Positions 28,125 to 36,288 of a stretch of DNA of 64,000 nt are shown here, piece after piece. The notes under the pieces are model-generated. The model had not been told where the DNA came from. It saw only the letters and a program-made list of their open reading frames with translations, and searched no databases. Source of the stretch: Anaerolineae bacterium (lineage in GTDB: Bacteria; Chloroflexota; Anaerolineae; Aggregatilineales; Phototrophicaceae); contig JAJECX010000036.1 in the NCBI GenBank assembly GCA_022821805.1, positions 33,508 to 97,507 of the forward strand. The letters run 5' to 3'. Made by a program: the position numbers and the translations under genes. Each line of letters starts with the position of its first letter. The first letter of the stretch is position 1.

Positions 28125-29060
28125 ATGCAAACCGGCGCCTCACCTAAGATGACGCTCCCGCATGTCGGTGTGCTCAATCCGCTGCGCGGCTCGCAGCGCG
28201 TGAAGTATTGGCTGGCGCTGCCGGCATTTGTTTTCATCATTATCGGCATCATCTACCCAACGGGCTATCTGCTATACAATTCGATGACCAACTGGAGCCT
28301 GACCCGCCTCGACTTGGGGCAGACTTTTATCGGTCTGGACAATTACGTCAAGCTGCTGGCGGATGAGCGCTTTTATTCATCGCTTGGCATAACAGCTACT
28401 TTTACCATCGCCACGACATCAATCCAGACAGTCTTGGGCGTAAGCCTGGCGCTGCTGCTCAATCGCAACATCCGCGGCGAAGGCTTGGTGCGCACGCTCC
28501 TGCTGATTCCCTGGCTGGTTGCGCCCTTCATCAGCGGCTTCAATTTCCGTTTCATGATGGCGCCGAACATCGGCGTGATCGCCCAAATGCTGGATGCGCT
28601 CGGCCTCGATGTGATCACGAAAACATCAATTCTGGGCAGCCCAAAGACGGCGCTGGGCGCTTTGATTCTTGTGCACGTCTGGAACGGCGTGCCGGGTACC
28701 ATGCTGGTGGTCACCGGCGGCTTGAAGACGATACCGGAGGAAATCTATCTGGCCGCTCGCGTTGACGGCGCCGACCGTTTGCAGCTGCTGCGTTACATCA
28801 CCTTGCCTTTGGTGCGCTACGCAATCCTGATTTCGGCATTCTTGACCACCCTCTTCATTTTCAAAGCCTTCGAAATGATCTTCATCATGACCGGCGGCGG
28901 TCCGGGCGATTCAACGGAAGTGTTGGCGGTTTACCAATACTGGGTGGGAATCCGCACCCTGAACATCGGATATGGCTCGAGCATCGCAGTGGTGCAGCTG
29001 CTCGTCGCCTTTATCGTCAGTATCGTCTACGCCCGCTTGATGTTCAACGAGGCGGAATGA
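28125..29060 (+). CDS. Sugar ABC transporter permease, MalF/UgpA type
   Basis: A 311-residue permease with about six membrane segments and the EAA loop EEIYLAARVDGADRLQLLRYITLPL that contacts the ATPase. GAGG precedes ATG 28125. It pairs with the next permease and the binding protein at 29979, forming an importer for a carbohydrate. No ATPase is in the cluster. Confidence 0.93.
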   Translation: MQTGASPKMTLPHVGVLNPLRGSQRVKYWLALPAFVFIIIGIIYPTGYLLYNSMTNWSLTRLDLGQTFIGLDNYVKLLADERFYSSLGITATFTIATTSIQTVLGVSLALLLNRNIRGEGLVRTLLLIPWLVAPFISGFNFRFMMAPNIGVIAQMLDALGLDVITKTSILGSPKTALGALILVHVWNGVPGTMLVVTGGLKTIPEEIYLAARVDGADRLQLLRYITLPLVRYAILISAFLTTLFIFKAFEMIFIMTGGGPGDSTEVLAVYQYWVGIRTLNIGYGSSIAVVQLLVAFIVSIVYARLMFNEAE

Positions 29061-29061
29061 G

Positions 29062-29889
29062 ATGGACCGCAACACCAGTAGAGCCAACTATCTTCTTACA
29101 TATGCTATTTGGCTGTTCTTGCTGGTCGTCTTTCTCTTTCCCATTTACTGGTTGATCGTCAGTTCATTCAAAACAGAGGGGCAGCAATTCGCGATTCCGC
29201 CGATTTGGTTTCCCGCGCCGGCGACGCTGGAAAACTACATCAACCTTTTCAGCGATGCCAAGGTCATCAATTCCTTGAAGAATTCGCTGCTGATCGCCGG
29301 TATTACGCTGGTCGCGGTGGCGGCGCTGGGCATACCGGCGGCATACAGCATGGCGCGCTTTCGCGTCGGCGGTTCGTTTATGATGCTGGTGATATTCACA
29401 GCGCGGCTATTGCCTCCGGTCGCCTACATCATCCCGCTCTTCGCCATCGCGCGCGGCTTTAATTTGTATGACAAGGGTGGAACGCTGGTCGCGCTTTATA
29501 CGTTTTTCTCTCTGCCGTTGGCGATATGGATGCTGGTGGGTTTCATCTCGACGATTCCGGATGAGATTGAAGACGCGGCGATGATCGATGGCGCCTCCCG
29601 CCTGGGCGTAATTTGGCATGTGGTTTTGCCCTTGATTCGCCCGGGCTTGGCCTCGGTCACCATCTTCATGTTGCTTTCATCATGGAACGAATTCGCGCTG
29701 GCGGTTACGTTGACGGCGCGCCACGCGCGGACCTTGCCGGTGACGATGTACACCTTTGTCACCAATCAGAACATCGCCTGGGGGGAATTGTCGGCGGCCG
29801 GCGTCCTTTCGGCGACGCCGATTGTCATTGCCGGCTTGCTGGTGCAGAAGCACCTGGTCATGGGGCTCGTGGCTGGCTCCGGCAAGTAA
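29062..29889 (+). CDS. Sugar ABC transporter permease, MalG/UgpE type
   Basis: A 275-residue inner-membrane permease with six predicted segments and the EAA loop PDEIEDAAMIDGASRLGVIWHVVLPL. It starts one base after the preceding stop and follows it in the operon. It is the second half of a heterodimeric sugar channel. Confidence 0.93.
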   Translation: MDRNTSRANYLLTYAIWLFLLVVFLFPIYWLIVSSFKTEGQQFAIPPIWFPAPATLENYINLFSDAKVINSLKNSLLIAGITLVAVAALGIPAAYSMARFRVGGSFMMLVIFTARLLPPVAYIIPLFAIARGFNLYDKGGTLVALYTFFSLPLAIWMLVGFISTIPDEIEDAAMIDGASRLGVIWHVVLPLIRPGLASVTIFMLLSSWNEFALAVTLTARHARTLPVTMYTFVTNQNIAWGELSAAGVLSATPIVIAGLLVQKHLVMGLVAGSGK

Positions 29890-29978
29890 ATCCGAGCTAA
29901 AGAGGGGAGGGTAAACATAAGCCAATTCTAAGCCAAATCTCTGTCCAATCTTATCAATTGCTAAAGGAGACAAGAAAA

Positions 29979-31286
29979 ATGAAACGGACAATAATTCTGC
30001 TGCTGCTTATTCTACTGCTTGCGCTGCCCGCGCAAGCGCAAGATGTCACCATCTCGATCGGCTCCGAAACCGGAGTGCATGCTGATGCCTTGATCGCCAA
30101 CGCCGAACGCTGCGCGATGGAAGTCGGCGTCGCATACGAGGCGCATCAATTACCGCCCGGCGAGTGGATCAATTCGATCCTGCCCACCGAAGCAGCCGTT
30201 CGCAGCGGCCTCTACGATATCGCCTATATCCCCATCAGCAAGATCCCGCAATTTGTCGCTGCTGAATACCTCTTGCCCTTGGAAGACTTCGATATAGAGG
30301 CGCTCGACCCCGACGACCTTGCCTTCTTCAACTTGACCGAGTACGAAGGCAAGCACTGGCTGGTGCCTTGGCTGAATGAATATCAAGGCATCCTCTATCG
30401 CACCGATTTGCTCAATGACGCCGATGAGCAAGCGGCATTCATGGAAGAGTACGGCTATGCGCTGGCCGCGCCCAGGAGCCGGCAGCAATACTTCGATCAA
30501 GTGGCGCACTTCCACCGTCCGGACGAAGGCTTTTACGGCAACATCGCCTATGGCTTGCGCGCCGGTTGGATCAATATCTTGCATGAAGCCTTGCACTTTA
30601 TGCACGGCGTCGACATCGCCGATAACGACACGCTTGAGGTGAACGTCAACACGGAGGCGGGCCGCGCCGTGCTGGCTGACATGGAGATGCTCTACGGAAT
30701 GGCCGATCCCGCTTCCTTCACCGCTGGCTGGGTCGAAGGCAATGCCAACTTCACCGCCGGGCGCGACTACAGTCTGGTCACCTGGAACAGCGTCTTGCTC
30801 TACGGCAACGATCCGGAGACCTCGGCCGTCGCCGGCAATATCGGCTTCCAACTTCTGCCCCTGCCGGATGATGAGATCGAGGAACCAAAAGGCTTCCTGA
30901 GCCAGTGGGGTCCCGCGCTCTCCAGCACGAGCGAGAATCCGGACAAAGCCTTTGAAATGCTGGTCTGCCTTACTAATACGGAGAGCGGCGTCCTCGGCGT
31001 CACCGAAACGACTTTGGGCAATTCGCCCGCGCGGATTTCGGTCTTGCAGGACGAACGCGCGCAGGCGCGCTTCCCCTGGCTGGGCGACATTGCCGCCGGC
31101 ATCCAGGGATTGAACATTATCTCCACCCCGAGCATCCCGGAATGGGGCAGCATGGTGCGGGGCGATGTGCTGCCGCGCAACCTCTCGATTTTCATCTCAG
31201 GCGAATCGACAGTCGAAGAAACCGCCGCGACCATCGAGGCTGAAATCCTGCAAATCCTGCGCGATGGCGGGTATATCGAAGAATAA
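29979..31286 (+). CDS. Extracellular solute-binding protein of the sugar ABC transporter
   Basis: A 435-residue family 1 binding protein. The start at 29979 is set by AAAGGAG about nine bases upstream. A signal peptide (about residues 1-20, ending AQAQ) has no lipobox cysteine, so it is not a classical lipoprotein. The mature part is acidic with typical two-lobe features. It ends the operon before a terminator. Confidence 0.9.
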   Translation: MKRTIILLLLILLLALPAQAQDVTISIGSETGVHADALIANAERCAMEVGVAYEAHQLPPGEWINSILPTEAAVRSGLYDIAYIPISKIPQFVAAEYLLPLEDFDIEALDPDDLAFFNLTEYEGKHWLVPWLNEYQGILYRTDLLNDADEQAAFMEEYGYALAAPRSRQQYFDQVAHFHRPDEGFYGNIAYGLRAGWINILHEALHFMHGVDIADNDTLEVNVNTEAGRAVLADMEMLYGMADPASFTAGWVEGNANFTAGRDYSLVTWNSVLLYGNDPETSAVAGNIGFQLLPLPDDEIEEPKGFLSQWGPALSSTSENPDKAFEMLVCLTNTESGVLGVTETTLGNSPARISVLQDERAQARFPWLGDIAAGIQGLNIISTPSIPEWGSMVRGDVLPRNLSIFISGESTVEETAATIEAEILQILRDGGYIEE

Positions 31287-31316
31287 GTCGCCGCAGCTTC
31301 AGTACAATTGACGGAT

Positions 31317-31347
31317 AGGCCGATGGCAAATGCTCATCGGCCTTTTC
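31317..31347 (+). terminator. Rho-independent terminator of the sugar ABC operon
   Basis: AGGCCGATG and CATCGGCCT form a nine-base-pair stem with a nine-base loop (31317-31343), followed by TTTTC. Confidence 0.8.
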
Positions 31348-31418
31348 TGATGTCCGCTGCTAGCCCGCCAGTGAGGCTCGTTCAAGTGCAATCGCGCGAA
31401 TCGGGGACCGGGCGCCGC

Positions 31419-31850
31419 TCACATCTCATCGCGCGTTTGCAGGAAGAATGCTCGCTTTTGTCTGGGCAGCGTGAAATCGAAGCCGCAGGACTTGAAGAAT
31501 TCTTCCGCCGCGCTGATCGCCATGATCTCGTAGACGCCCGCGCGCGCCGCCAATTCGACGCAGGCGGCCACCAAGCTCTTGCCGATGCCCAGCCCCTGCG
31601 CGCTCGGATCCACCGCCAGGCTGCGAATCTCGCATAGCTTTTTGCTGTAAATTTCCAGCGCGGCGCAACCAACAAGCCGTCCGTTAAGGCGGGCGATGAA
31701 AAAGGTCTCCAGCAGGTATTCCAACTCGTCATAGGTGCGCGGCAAGATATCGCCGCTGTCGACGAATGGCTTGATGAAGTCGGAGAGATCAACCAGATCA
31801 GCCGCCTCAGCTTTGGTTATGGTAATTGCTTTCGATCTATCGCCTAACAT
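31419..31850 (-). CDS. GNAT N-acetyltransferase (ArgA-like)
   Basis: A 143-residue GNAT enzyme starting at ATG 31850. It resembles short ArgA-type acetyltransferases of arginine synthesis: LPRTYDELEYLLETFFIARL, the acetyl-CoA motif AVDPSAQGLGIGKSLV, and an FFKSCGF-type motif. N-acetylglutamate synthase activity is plausible but no arg genes are nearby. GGGAG precedes the start closely. Confidence 0.85.
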   Translation of the reverse strand: MLGDRSKAITITKAEAADLVDLSDFIKPFVDSGDILPRTYDELEYLLETFFIARLNGRLVGCAALEIYSKKLCEIRSLAVDPSAQGLGIGKSLVAACVELAARAGVYEIMAISAAEEFFKSCGFDFTLPRQKRAFFLQTRDEM

Positions 31851-31958
31851 CCAGCTCCCTCGCAACCGCCTACAATACCAGTGTACCAGCCTCCGCCATT
31901 CTGACAACAGCCCTTGAGCGCCCCGCAGCTTCTGCTAGATTTCAAACCGACAAGCCTC

Positions 31959-31983
31959 GTAGGGGCGACACTTGTGTCACCCT
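31959..31983. repeat. Dispersed hairpin repeat copy
   Basis: GTAGGGGCGACAC-TT-GTGTCACCCT has arms that pair through GGGCGACAC and GTGTCACCC. It lies in the gap upstream of the NTPase gene. Confidence 0.65.
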
Positions 31984-32044
31984 AAAGTCGAAACTAGAAC
32001 ATTCTCCCTCTTCTCATTATCTTGGCGCTATCTAAGAGTCATCA

Positions 32045-32578
32045 ATGCCCCAAATTACAGTCGCGTCGCTCAATCCGGTCAAGCTTAACGCCACCCTCGC
32101 CGCTTTCCAGCAAATGTTCCCCGCGCATAGCTTTATCGTGGATGGCGTTTCCGTGTCTTCCGGCGTACCCGACCAGCCCACGTCACTGAGCCAGACGATG
32201 GAAGGCGCGCGAAACCGAGCCGAGAAGGCCCGCGCCGCCCGGCGCGAGTCCGACTTTTGGGTTGGCATCGAAGGCGGGATTGAGGACAGTCCCCTCGGCA
32301 TGACCTGCTTCGCCCGCGTTCACCTGCTTGGGCGCGATGGCATCGCCGGTTTGGGGCAGACAGCCGTCTTCTACCTGCCGCGGGAAGTCGCCGAGCTGGT
32401 ACGTGGCGGGCTGGAACTGGGAGAAGCCGACGACCGCGTCTTCGGGCGCGACAACTCCAAGCAAACAAACGGCGCCATCGGCTTATTGACCGATGATGTG
32501 GTCGACCGCGAAGCTTATTACACCCACGCCGTAATCATGGCGCTTGTCCCCTTCAAGAATCGCGCATTGACCTGGTAG
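32045..32578 (+). CDS. yjjX: Inosine/xanthosine triphosphatase, YjjX family
   Basis: A 177-residue NTPase of the YjjX (HAM1-like) family, with VASLNPVKLNATLAAF at the N-terminus, a DFWVGIEGGIE core and GRDNSKQTNGAIG near residue 145. It removes non-canonical purine triphosphates such as ITP and XTP. It is not in an obvious operon. Confidence 0.9.
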   Translation: MPQITVASLNPVKLNATLAAFQQMFPAHSFIVDGVSVSSGVPDQPTSLSQTMEGARNRAEKARAARRESDFWVGIEGGIEDSPLGMTCFARVHLLGRDGIAGLGQTAVFYLPREVAELVRGGLELGEADDRVFGRDNSKQTNGAIGLLTDDVVDREAYYTHAVIMALVPFKNRALTW

Positions 32579-32749
32579 CGGCGCTCAGGACTTTTACCAC
32601 CGAGGACACCGAGAGGTTCTCTCGCAAGACTCGTAGAAACGCCAGGTCGTCTACTATCCTGCTCAGATGGCCACGTGACGGCATCCCTCCAAACATAGGC
32701 TAGAATATAGTCCGCAAGTAACGCATCCCGGATATGAGGAGGCAGCGCC

Positions 32750-33523
32750 ATGCCCGATATCTTCTCCGAACTGGCCGGCATCGACCGCGTGCTGATGTCT
32801 ATCGCCTTTGTATTCATCGCCGCCGCCATCTCCCGCTGGCAGCATTCCGACCTGGAAACAGACCTCGCCATCGCCGCAGTGCGCAGTTTCATCCAATTGA
32901 TCGCCATCGGTTATGTGCTCGAGCTCGTCTTCGAAATGGATGTCCCGCTATTTACCATCGCCATCCTGCTGGTCATGATCACCATCGGCGGACGCACCAG
33001 CGGCGCGCGCGCAAAGAAGACGCCGAACGCCGTGATGGTCGCTTTCCTGGCTATTGGCATCGGCTCGGGGCTGACCATCGCGCTGTTGGTGGCGCTGGGC
33101 GTCTTTCAGTTTGTGCCCAAGGACATTATCCCCATCGGCGGCATGATCGTCGGCACCTCGATGACCACCGCCACCTTGGTCATCACCCGTTTGAGCAGCG
33201 ATTTCTACGACCAGCGCGACCTGATCGAGAGCAAACTGGCGCTGGGCGCCACCAGCCGCCAAGCCTCGCTGACCCAGTTTCAGCGCACGATCGTCAGCGC
33301 GATGACGCCGATCATCGATACGACCAAGACCGTCGGCTTGATCAAGCTTCCCGGCGCGATGACGGGCATGATCCTGGCTGGCGCCAGCCCGTTAGAGGCG
33401 GTGCAGCTGCAAATCATCGTGATGTATATGCTGGTCGGCGCCGCCGTTTTCACCGGGCTCATCGCTGCCTGGCTGACCTACCGGCAGTTCTTCACGCCCG
33501 CGCATCAGCTGGTGTTGGAGTGA
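32750..33523 (+). CDS. fetB: FetB/YbbM-like permease (UPF0014)
   Basis: A 257-residue integral membrane protein of the UPF0014 family with about seven membrane segments. A conserved stretch is IGGMIVGTSMTTATLVITRL, and VGLIKLPGAMTGMILAGASP is near residue 200. With a FetA ATPase it exports iron in Escherichia coli. The putative ATPase is at 25088, separated by the sugar gene cluster. The last 20 codons are repeated at 33938-34000. Confidence 0.9.
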   Translation: MPDIFSELAGIDRVLMSIAFVFIAAAISRWQHSDLETDLAIAAVRSFIQLIAIGYVLELVFEMDVPLFTIAILLVMITIGGRTSGARAKKTPNAVMVAFLAIGIGSGLTIALLVALGVFQFVPKDIIPIGGMIVGTSMTTATLVITRLSSDFYDQRDLIESKLALGATSRQASLTQFQRTIVSAMTPIIDTTKTVGLIKLPGAMTGMILAGASPLEAVQLQIIVMYMLVGAAVFTGLIAAWLTYRQFFTPAHQLVLE

Positions 33524-33550
33524 GTGTCTGAAGAGAATATTTCGGTCGAA

Positions 33551-33870
33551 CTACTCGTCTGCAACCCGCTCCAAAAGGGAAATACCGCCACTTTCGAAGT
33601 GCTCCCTGCGAAGACTCCTGGCCTTTTGAATTTGGTCCTCAATATCTGCGTCAACCTCTTCAATGTGCAAATGATAGTAAGCTAAAGCCGCATATACTCC
33701 GGCGAGCGAAACCTGGAAGCCCTTGGCAATCTGGTCGGCGTACGCCCATGATAGCGCATCGCGACGACAATGTCGGTCACTCGCAAGCCAGTGCCGATGA
33801 TGCAAGGTCGGCCGCCGCGGACACCGGGCTTGCGGGTGATTAGGTTGATGCTTTCTATTGTTTCTTCCAT
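33551..33870 (-). pseudogene. DUF433 antitoxin-like gene with a frameshift
   Basis: The first frame (from 33870) reads MEETIESINLITRKPGVRGG and GTGLRVTDIVVAMRYHGRTP. The DUF433 core then continues in another frame with YADQIAKGFQVSLAGVYAALAYY and a short acidic tail ending at 33551. Adding one base near 33741-33745 joins them as HGRTADQIAKGF. DUF433 proteins are VapB-like antitoxins. It lies between two copies of the fetB 3' end. Confidence 0.8.
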
Positions 33871-33937
33871 GAGGGCTTGCCTTTAGCGCGAATTGTATTC
33901 AGATTCTAGCGCTTCATTCGTTCTTGACGCAGGCTGC

Positions 33938-34000
33938 GCGGCTTGGTTGAGGTATCGGCAGTTCTTCACGCCCGCGCATCAGTTGGTGTTGGAGTCGTGA
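33938..34000 (+). pseudogene. Duplicated 3' end of fetB
   Basis: The codons AAWLRYRQFFTPAHQLVLES followed by TGA repeat the fetB C-terminus. A run of 39 bases (33956-33994) differs from 33482-33520 at a single position, and the differences outside it are mainly at third codon positions. It marks a duplication or integration that left a second, diverged end. Confidence 0.8.
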
Positions 34001-34007
34001 GGGCTTA

Positions 34008-34538
34008 TCAGCCGTATTTCTGACGCTCTTCTCGACAAAGAGTCTCAAGTTTGACCCCTGACGCTTGAAGGTGGGGTTCAAACGCCAGCCAGCAACGGTC
34101 AGCCGCGTTCACGATTGGCGCGTCAATTCCTGTTTCCGCCTTGAAGCGAAGCGCAAGCGCGACCCATTTCTTGTCGTCCGGGTCGAATCGTTCGCAGTGA
34201 GGGATTTCAGTTGACCATTCGTCTTTGTCGTCGGGATAATCAATGAAATGGCCATGATCATTTGTCTTTAAGCTCATTCTTTTGATCCGAGACGGGCGAT
34301 GCTTGTTCAAAAATAGGTACATCAGAAATTGACCAGCGCGAGTGCCGTTTGGATCGGGATGCATATTGTTTCTGTACTCAGTAATGATTGAGTCGCCATC
34401 ATCAAGGACGACTTTGATTTCGCCTTTCAAAACGAGGTTGACGACTTCTTCACATTCCAATTCGCAGCGTGGTGACGCCTCGGCGTTCTTACCAACTGCT
34501 GTCAGCGGAACATTCGTATCTAAGATCTTATGAGCCAT
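34008..34538 (-). CDS. PIN-like nuclease partner of ATPase (module 2)
   Basis: A 176-residue protein, starting at ATG 34538 within the ATPase end. It shares the PIN-like acidic motifs with the protein at 7161: DTNV (Asp7), ITEYRNN (Glu54), DKKWVALA (Asp122) and NAADRCW (Asp147). The rest is strongly diverged. It overlaps the ATPase by 11 bases and would be co-translated. The assignment as a nuclease rests on motif order only. Confidence 0.72.
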   Translation of the reverse strand: MAHKILDTNVPLTAVGKNAEASPRCELECEEVVNLVLKGEIKVVLDDGDSIITEYRNNMHPDPNGTRAGQFLMYLFLNKHRPSRIKRMSLKTNDHGHFIDYPDDKDEWSTEIPHCERFDPDDKKWVALALRFKAETGIDAPIVNAADRCWLAFEPHLQASGVKLETLCREERQKYG

Positions 34539-35883
34539 TGGCTTGCAGTTGCTTGCGTTCCAGCCCGGCGTCAAAAGCGGCGACCACTTCACCAAGCAAG
34601 TCGCCAAAGAAATCATCGGGCCAGTTATGAATGTCACCAAACATATCGACGTCAAGTGAAGTCAGTTTCGATTCCCCAGTGTGCAATTCACAGAAATACA
34701 GTGCGGCATCTTCTGGAGCGAAAACCTTTTCAGCAATCCGCCGCTGAAGACGCCTGACCATATGTTCGCTATGACTCTCCAGAATTATCTGCAAGTCTCG
34801 ATTCTCTATGCAGTCGATAAACACGTCAGCCAAGCCTGCCTGTACCGAGGGATGCAAATGCAATTCCGGCTGTTCAAGAATTATTGCCGAGCCTGGCGGT
34901 ACGTAATAGCAGAGTACGAGCACGGGCAACACTTGAGAAACACCGATTCCCATGTCGGTAATACGTACTTCGGGGCTTTCTTTATGCCTTTTTAGCCATA
35001 CCGCATATTCGCTGCTACCTCTGTAAAGCGGTCGAGCCTCGAACGAATACGCGAGTTCAAGGTCTACAAGCCACTGTGCTACACGGATCTCTAGCTTGCT
35101 AAAGCGCTTTCTGCCGTCAGGATACACTTTCTTGTTTTTTCCACCAAGCAGCGCCGGTACAGCAAGTTCGCCCTTAAGCCCGACGTCCACCGGGTTCTCT
35201 CCCGCCCATGTATATGTTCGTTGTGGATACTCCCGCAACGGTCCAAGATAATACAGTTGCTGAAACCGTCGCTCAAAATGCAACGCCAGGTCGCTCAAGT
35301 AACTTGTATCCTGATAGTAGCGCATGGCTTCGTCCGAAAAGCTATAGCACTTCTCAGGCTTCATATAGACGCGTGGCCTCCCTTGCGCCCTAACTGGCGG
35401 CTTCCCGTCAACCTCAATGCGAATGGTGTAATGATTGTTTGGCTGCCGCGACAAGTCCGCAGAAAAATTTTCGCCACTCGTATATCGGAGTTTGTCCACA
35501 TATATTCTTTGCTGAGCCGCATGAATGACTGTTTCAAATGCCAACTGTTCGACTTTTATGTTTCCGCTATCTTGCGGAACGGGAACGCTTAACGTTGATT
35601 TGTCAGCCAAATCCCATACCACGTTTAGCGTCATGTCAGTAGAATCGCGAAAAGTTATCTCATGGGCTGTGCCCAGATTCACGTAACCTTCCTGAATGCT
35701 GCCCGTCTTGAGTACCAGATTCCGATCATTCGACTCCGCAGTCTGCTTGAGCAACAGTAGCATCTGCAGCAGACTGCTCTTGCCCGAGCTATTGGCGCCG
35801 AAAAAACCTGTCAGCGGCGCCATCCGCACCGGTCCCGTCTCCCGCCAGGACTTGAAATTCGTCATGCTGATTTGCTTGAACAT
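34528..35883 (-). CDS. ABC/OLD-type AAA ATPase with DUF3696 C-terminus (module 2)
   Basis: A 451-residue ATPase starting at ATG 35883; upstream in-frame codons to 35994 are not conserved in the paralogue. It has Walker A GANSSGKS (29-36), Walker B IILEQPELHLHP and the H-loop-like LESHSEHMVRRLQRR. The end of the protein (VDMFGDIHNWPDDFFGDLLGE) is DUF3696-like. It pairs with the PIN-like protein in the same arrangement as module 1, with many variable residues between the motifs, so the two systems likely see different triggers. Confidence 0.93.
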   Translation of the reverse strand: MFKQISMTNFKSWRETGPVRMAPLTGFFGANSSGKSSLLQMLLLLKQTAESNDRNLVLKTGSIQEGYVNLGTAHEITFRDSTDMTLNVVWDLADKSTLSVPVPQDSGNIKVEQLAFETVIHAAQQRIYVDKLRYTSGENFSADLSRQPNNHYTIRIEVDGKPPVRAQGRPRVYMKPEKCYSFSDEAMRYYQDTSYLSDLALHFERRFQQLYYLGPLREYPQRTYTWAGENPVDVGLKGELAVPALLGGKNKKVYPDGRKRFSKLEIRVAQWLVDLELAYSFEARPLYRGSSEYAVWLKRHKESPEVRITDMGIGVSQVLPVLVLCYYVPPGSAIILEQPELHLHPSVQAGLADVFIDCIENRDLQIILESHSEHMVRRLQRRIAEKVFAPEDAALYFCELHTGESKLTSLDVDMFGDIHNWPDDFFGDLLGEVVAAFDAGLERKQLQANGS

Positions 35884-36288
35884 GGTGATGCTCGCTTTCA
35901 GCCGCTGATTACTGGCGACATATCTGCATCGTATCATATGAAGCACCGTCTCAACAGCCATTGACCGCCTTTGCGGTCGCTGATACGCGACCATTTAGTC
36001 CCCACTACCAATCCCGCCAATGCTATCGTCGAATAGTGTCTACGCGGCCCTTTGCTCCGTGCGCGCTGTAACAGCCCGTCAATTGCTAACGGATTCCAAT
36101 ATCCAATTGGACAAAAAATGTTTCGCCGTCCAACAAGACCCAATGCCGTCCAATAGACGATGATTATCAACTTTGTGACACAAAAAATAGTTCCGCCTCT
36201 TATGAGAATTATTGATAATCTTGCCCTATCTCTACGGTCTCTGCGTCCTCTGTAGTTTGCAAATCAATCCCATGCTACACTCCCCGCC

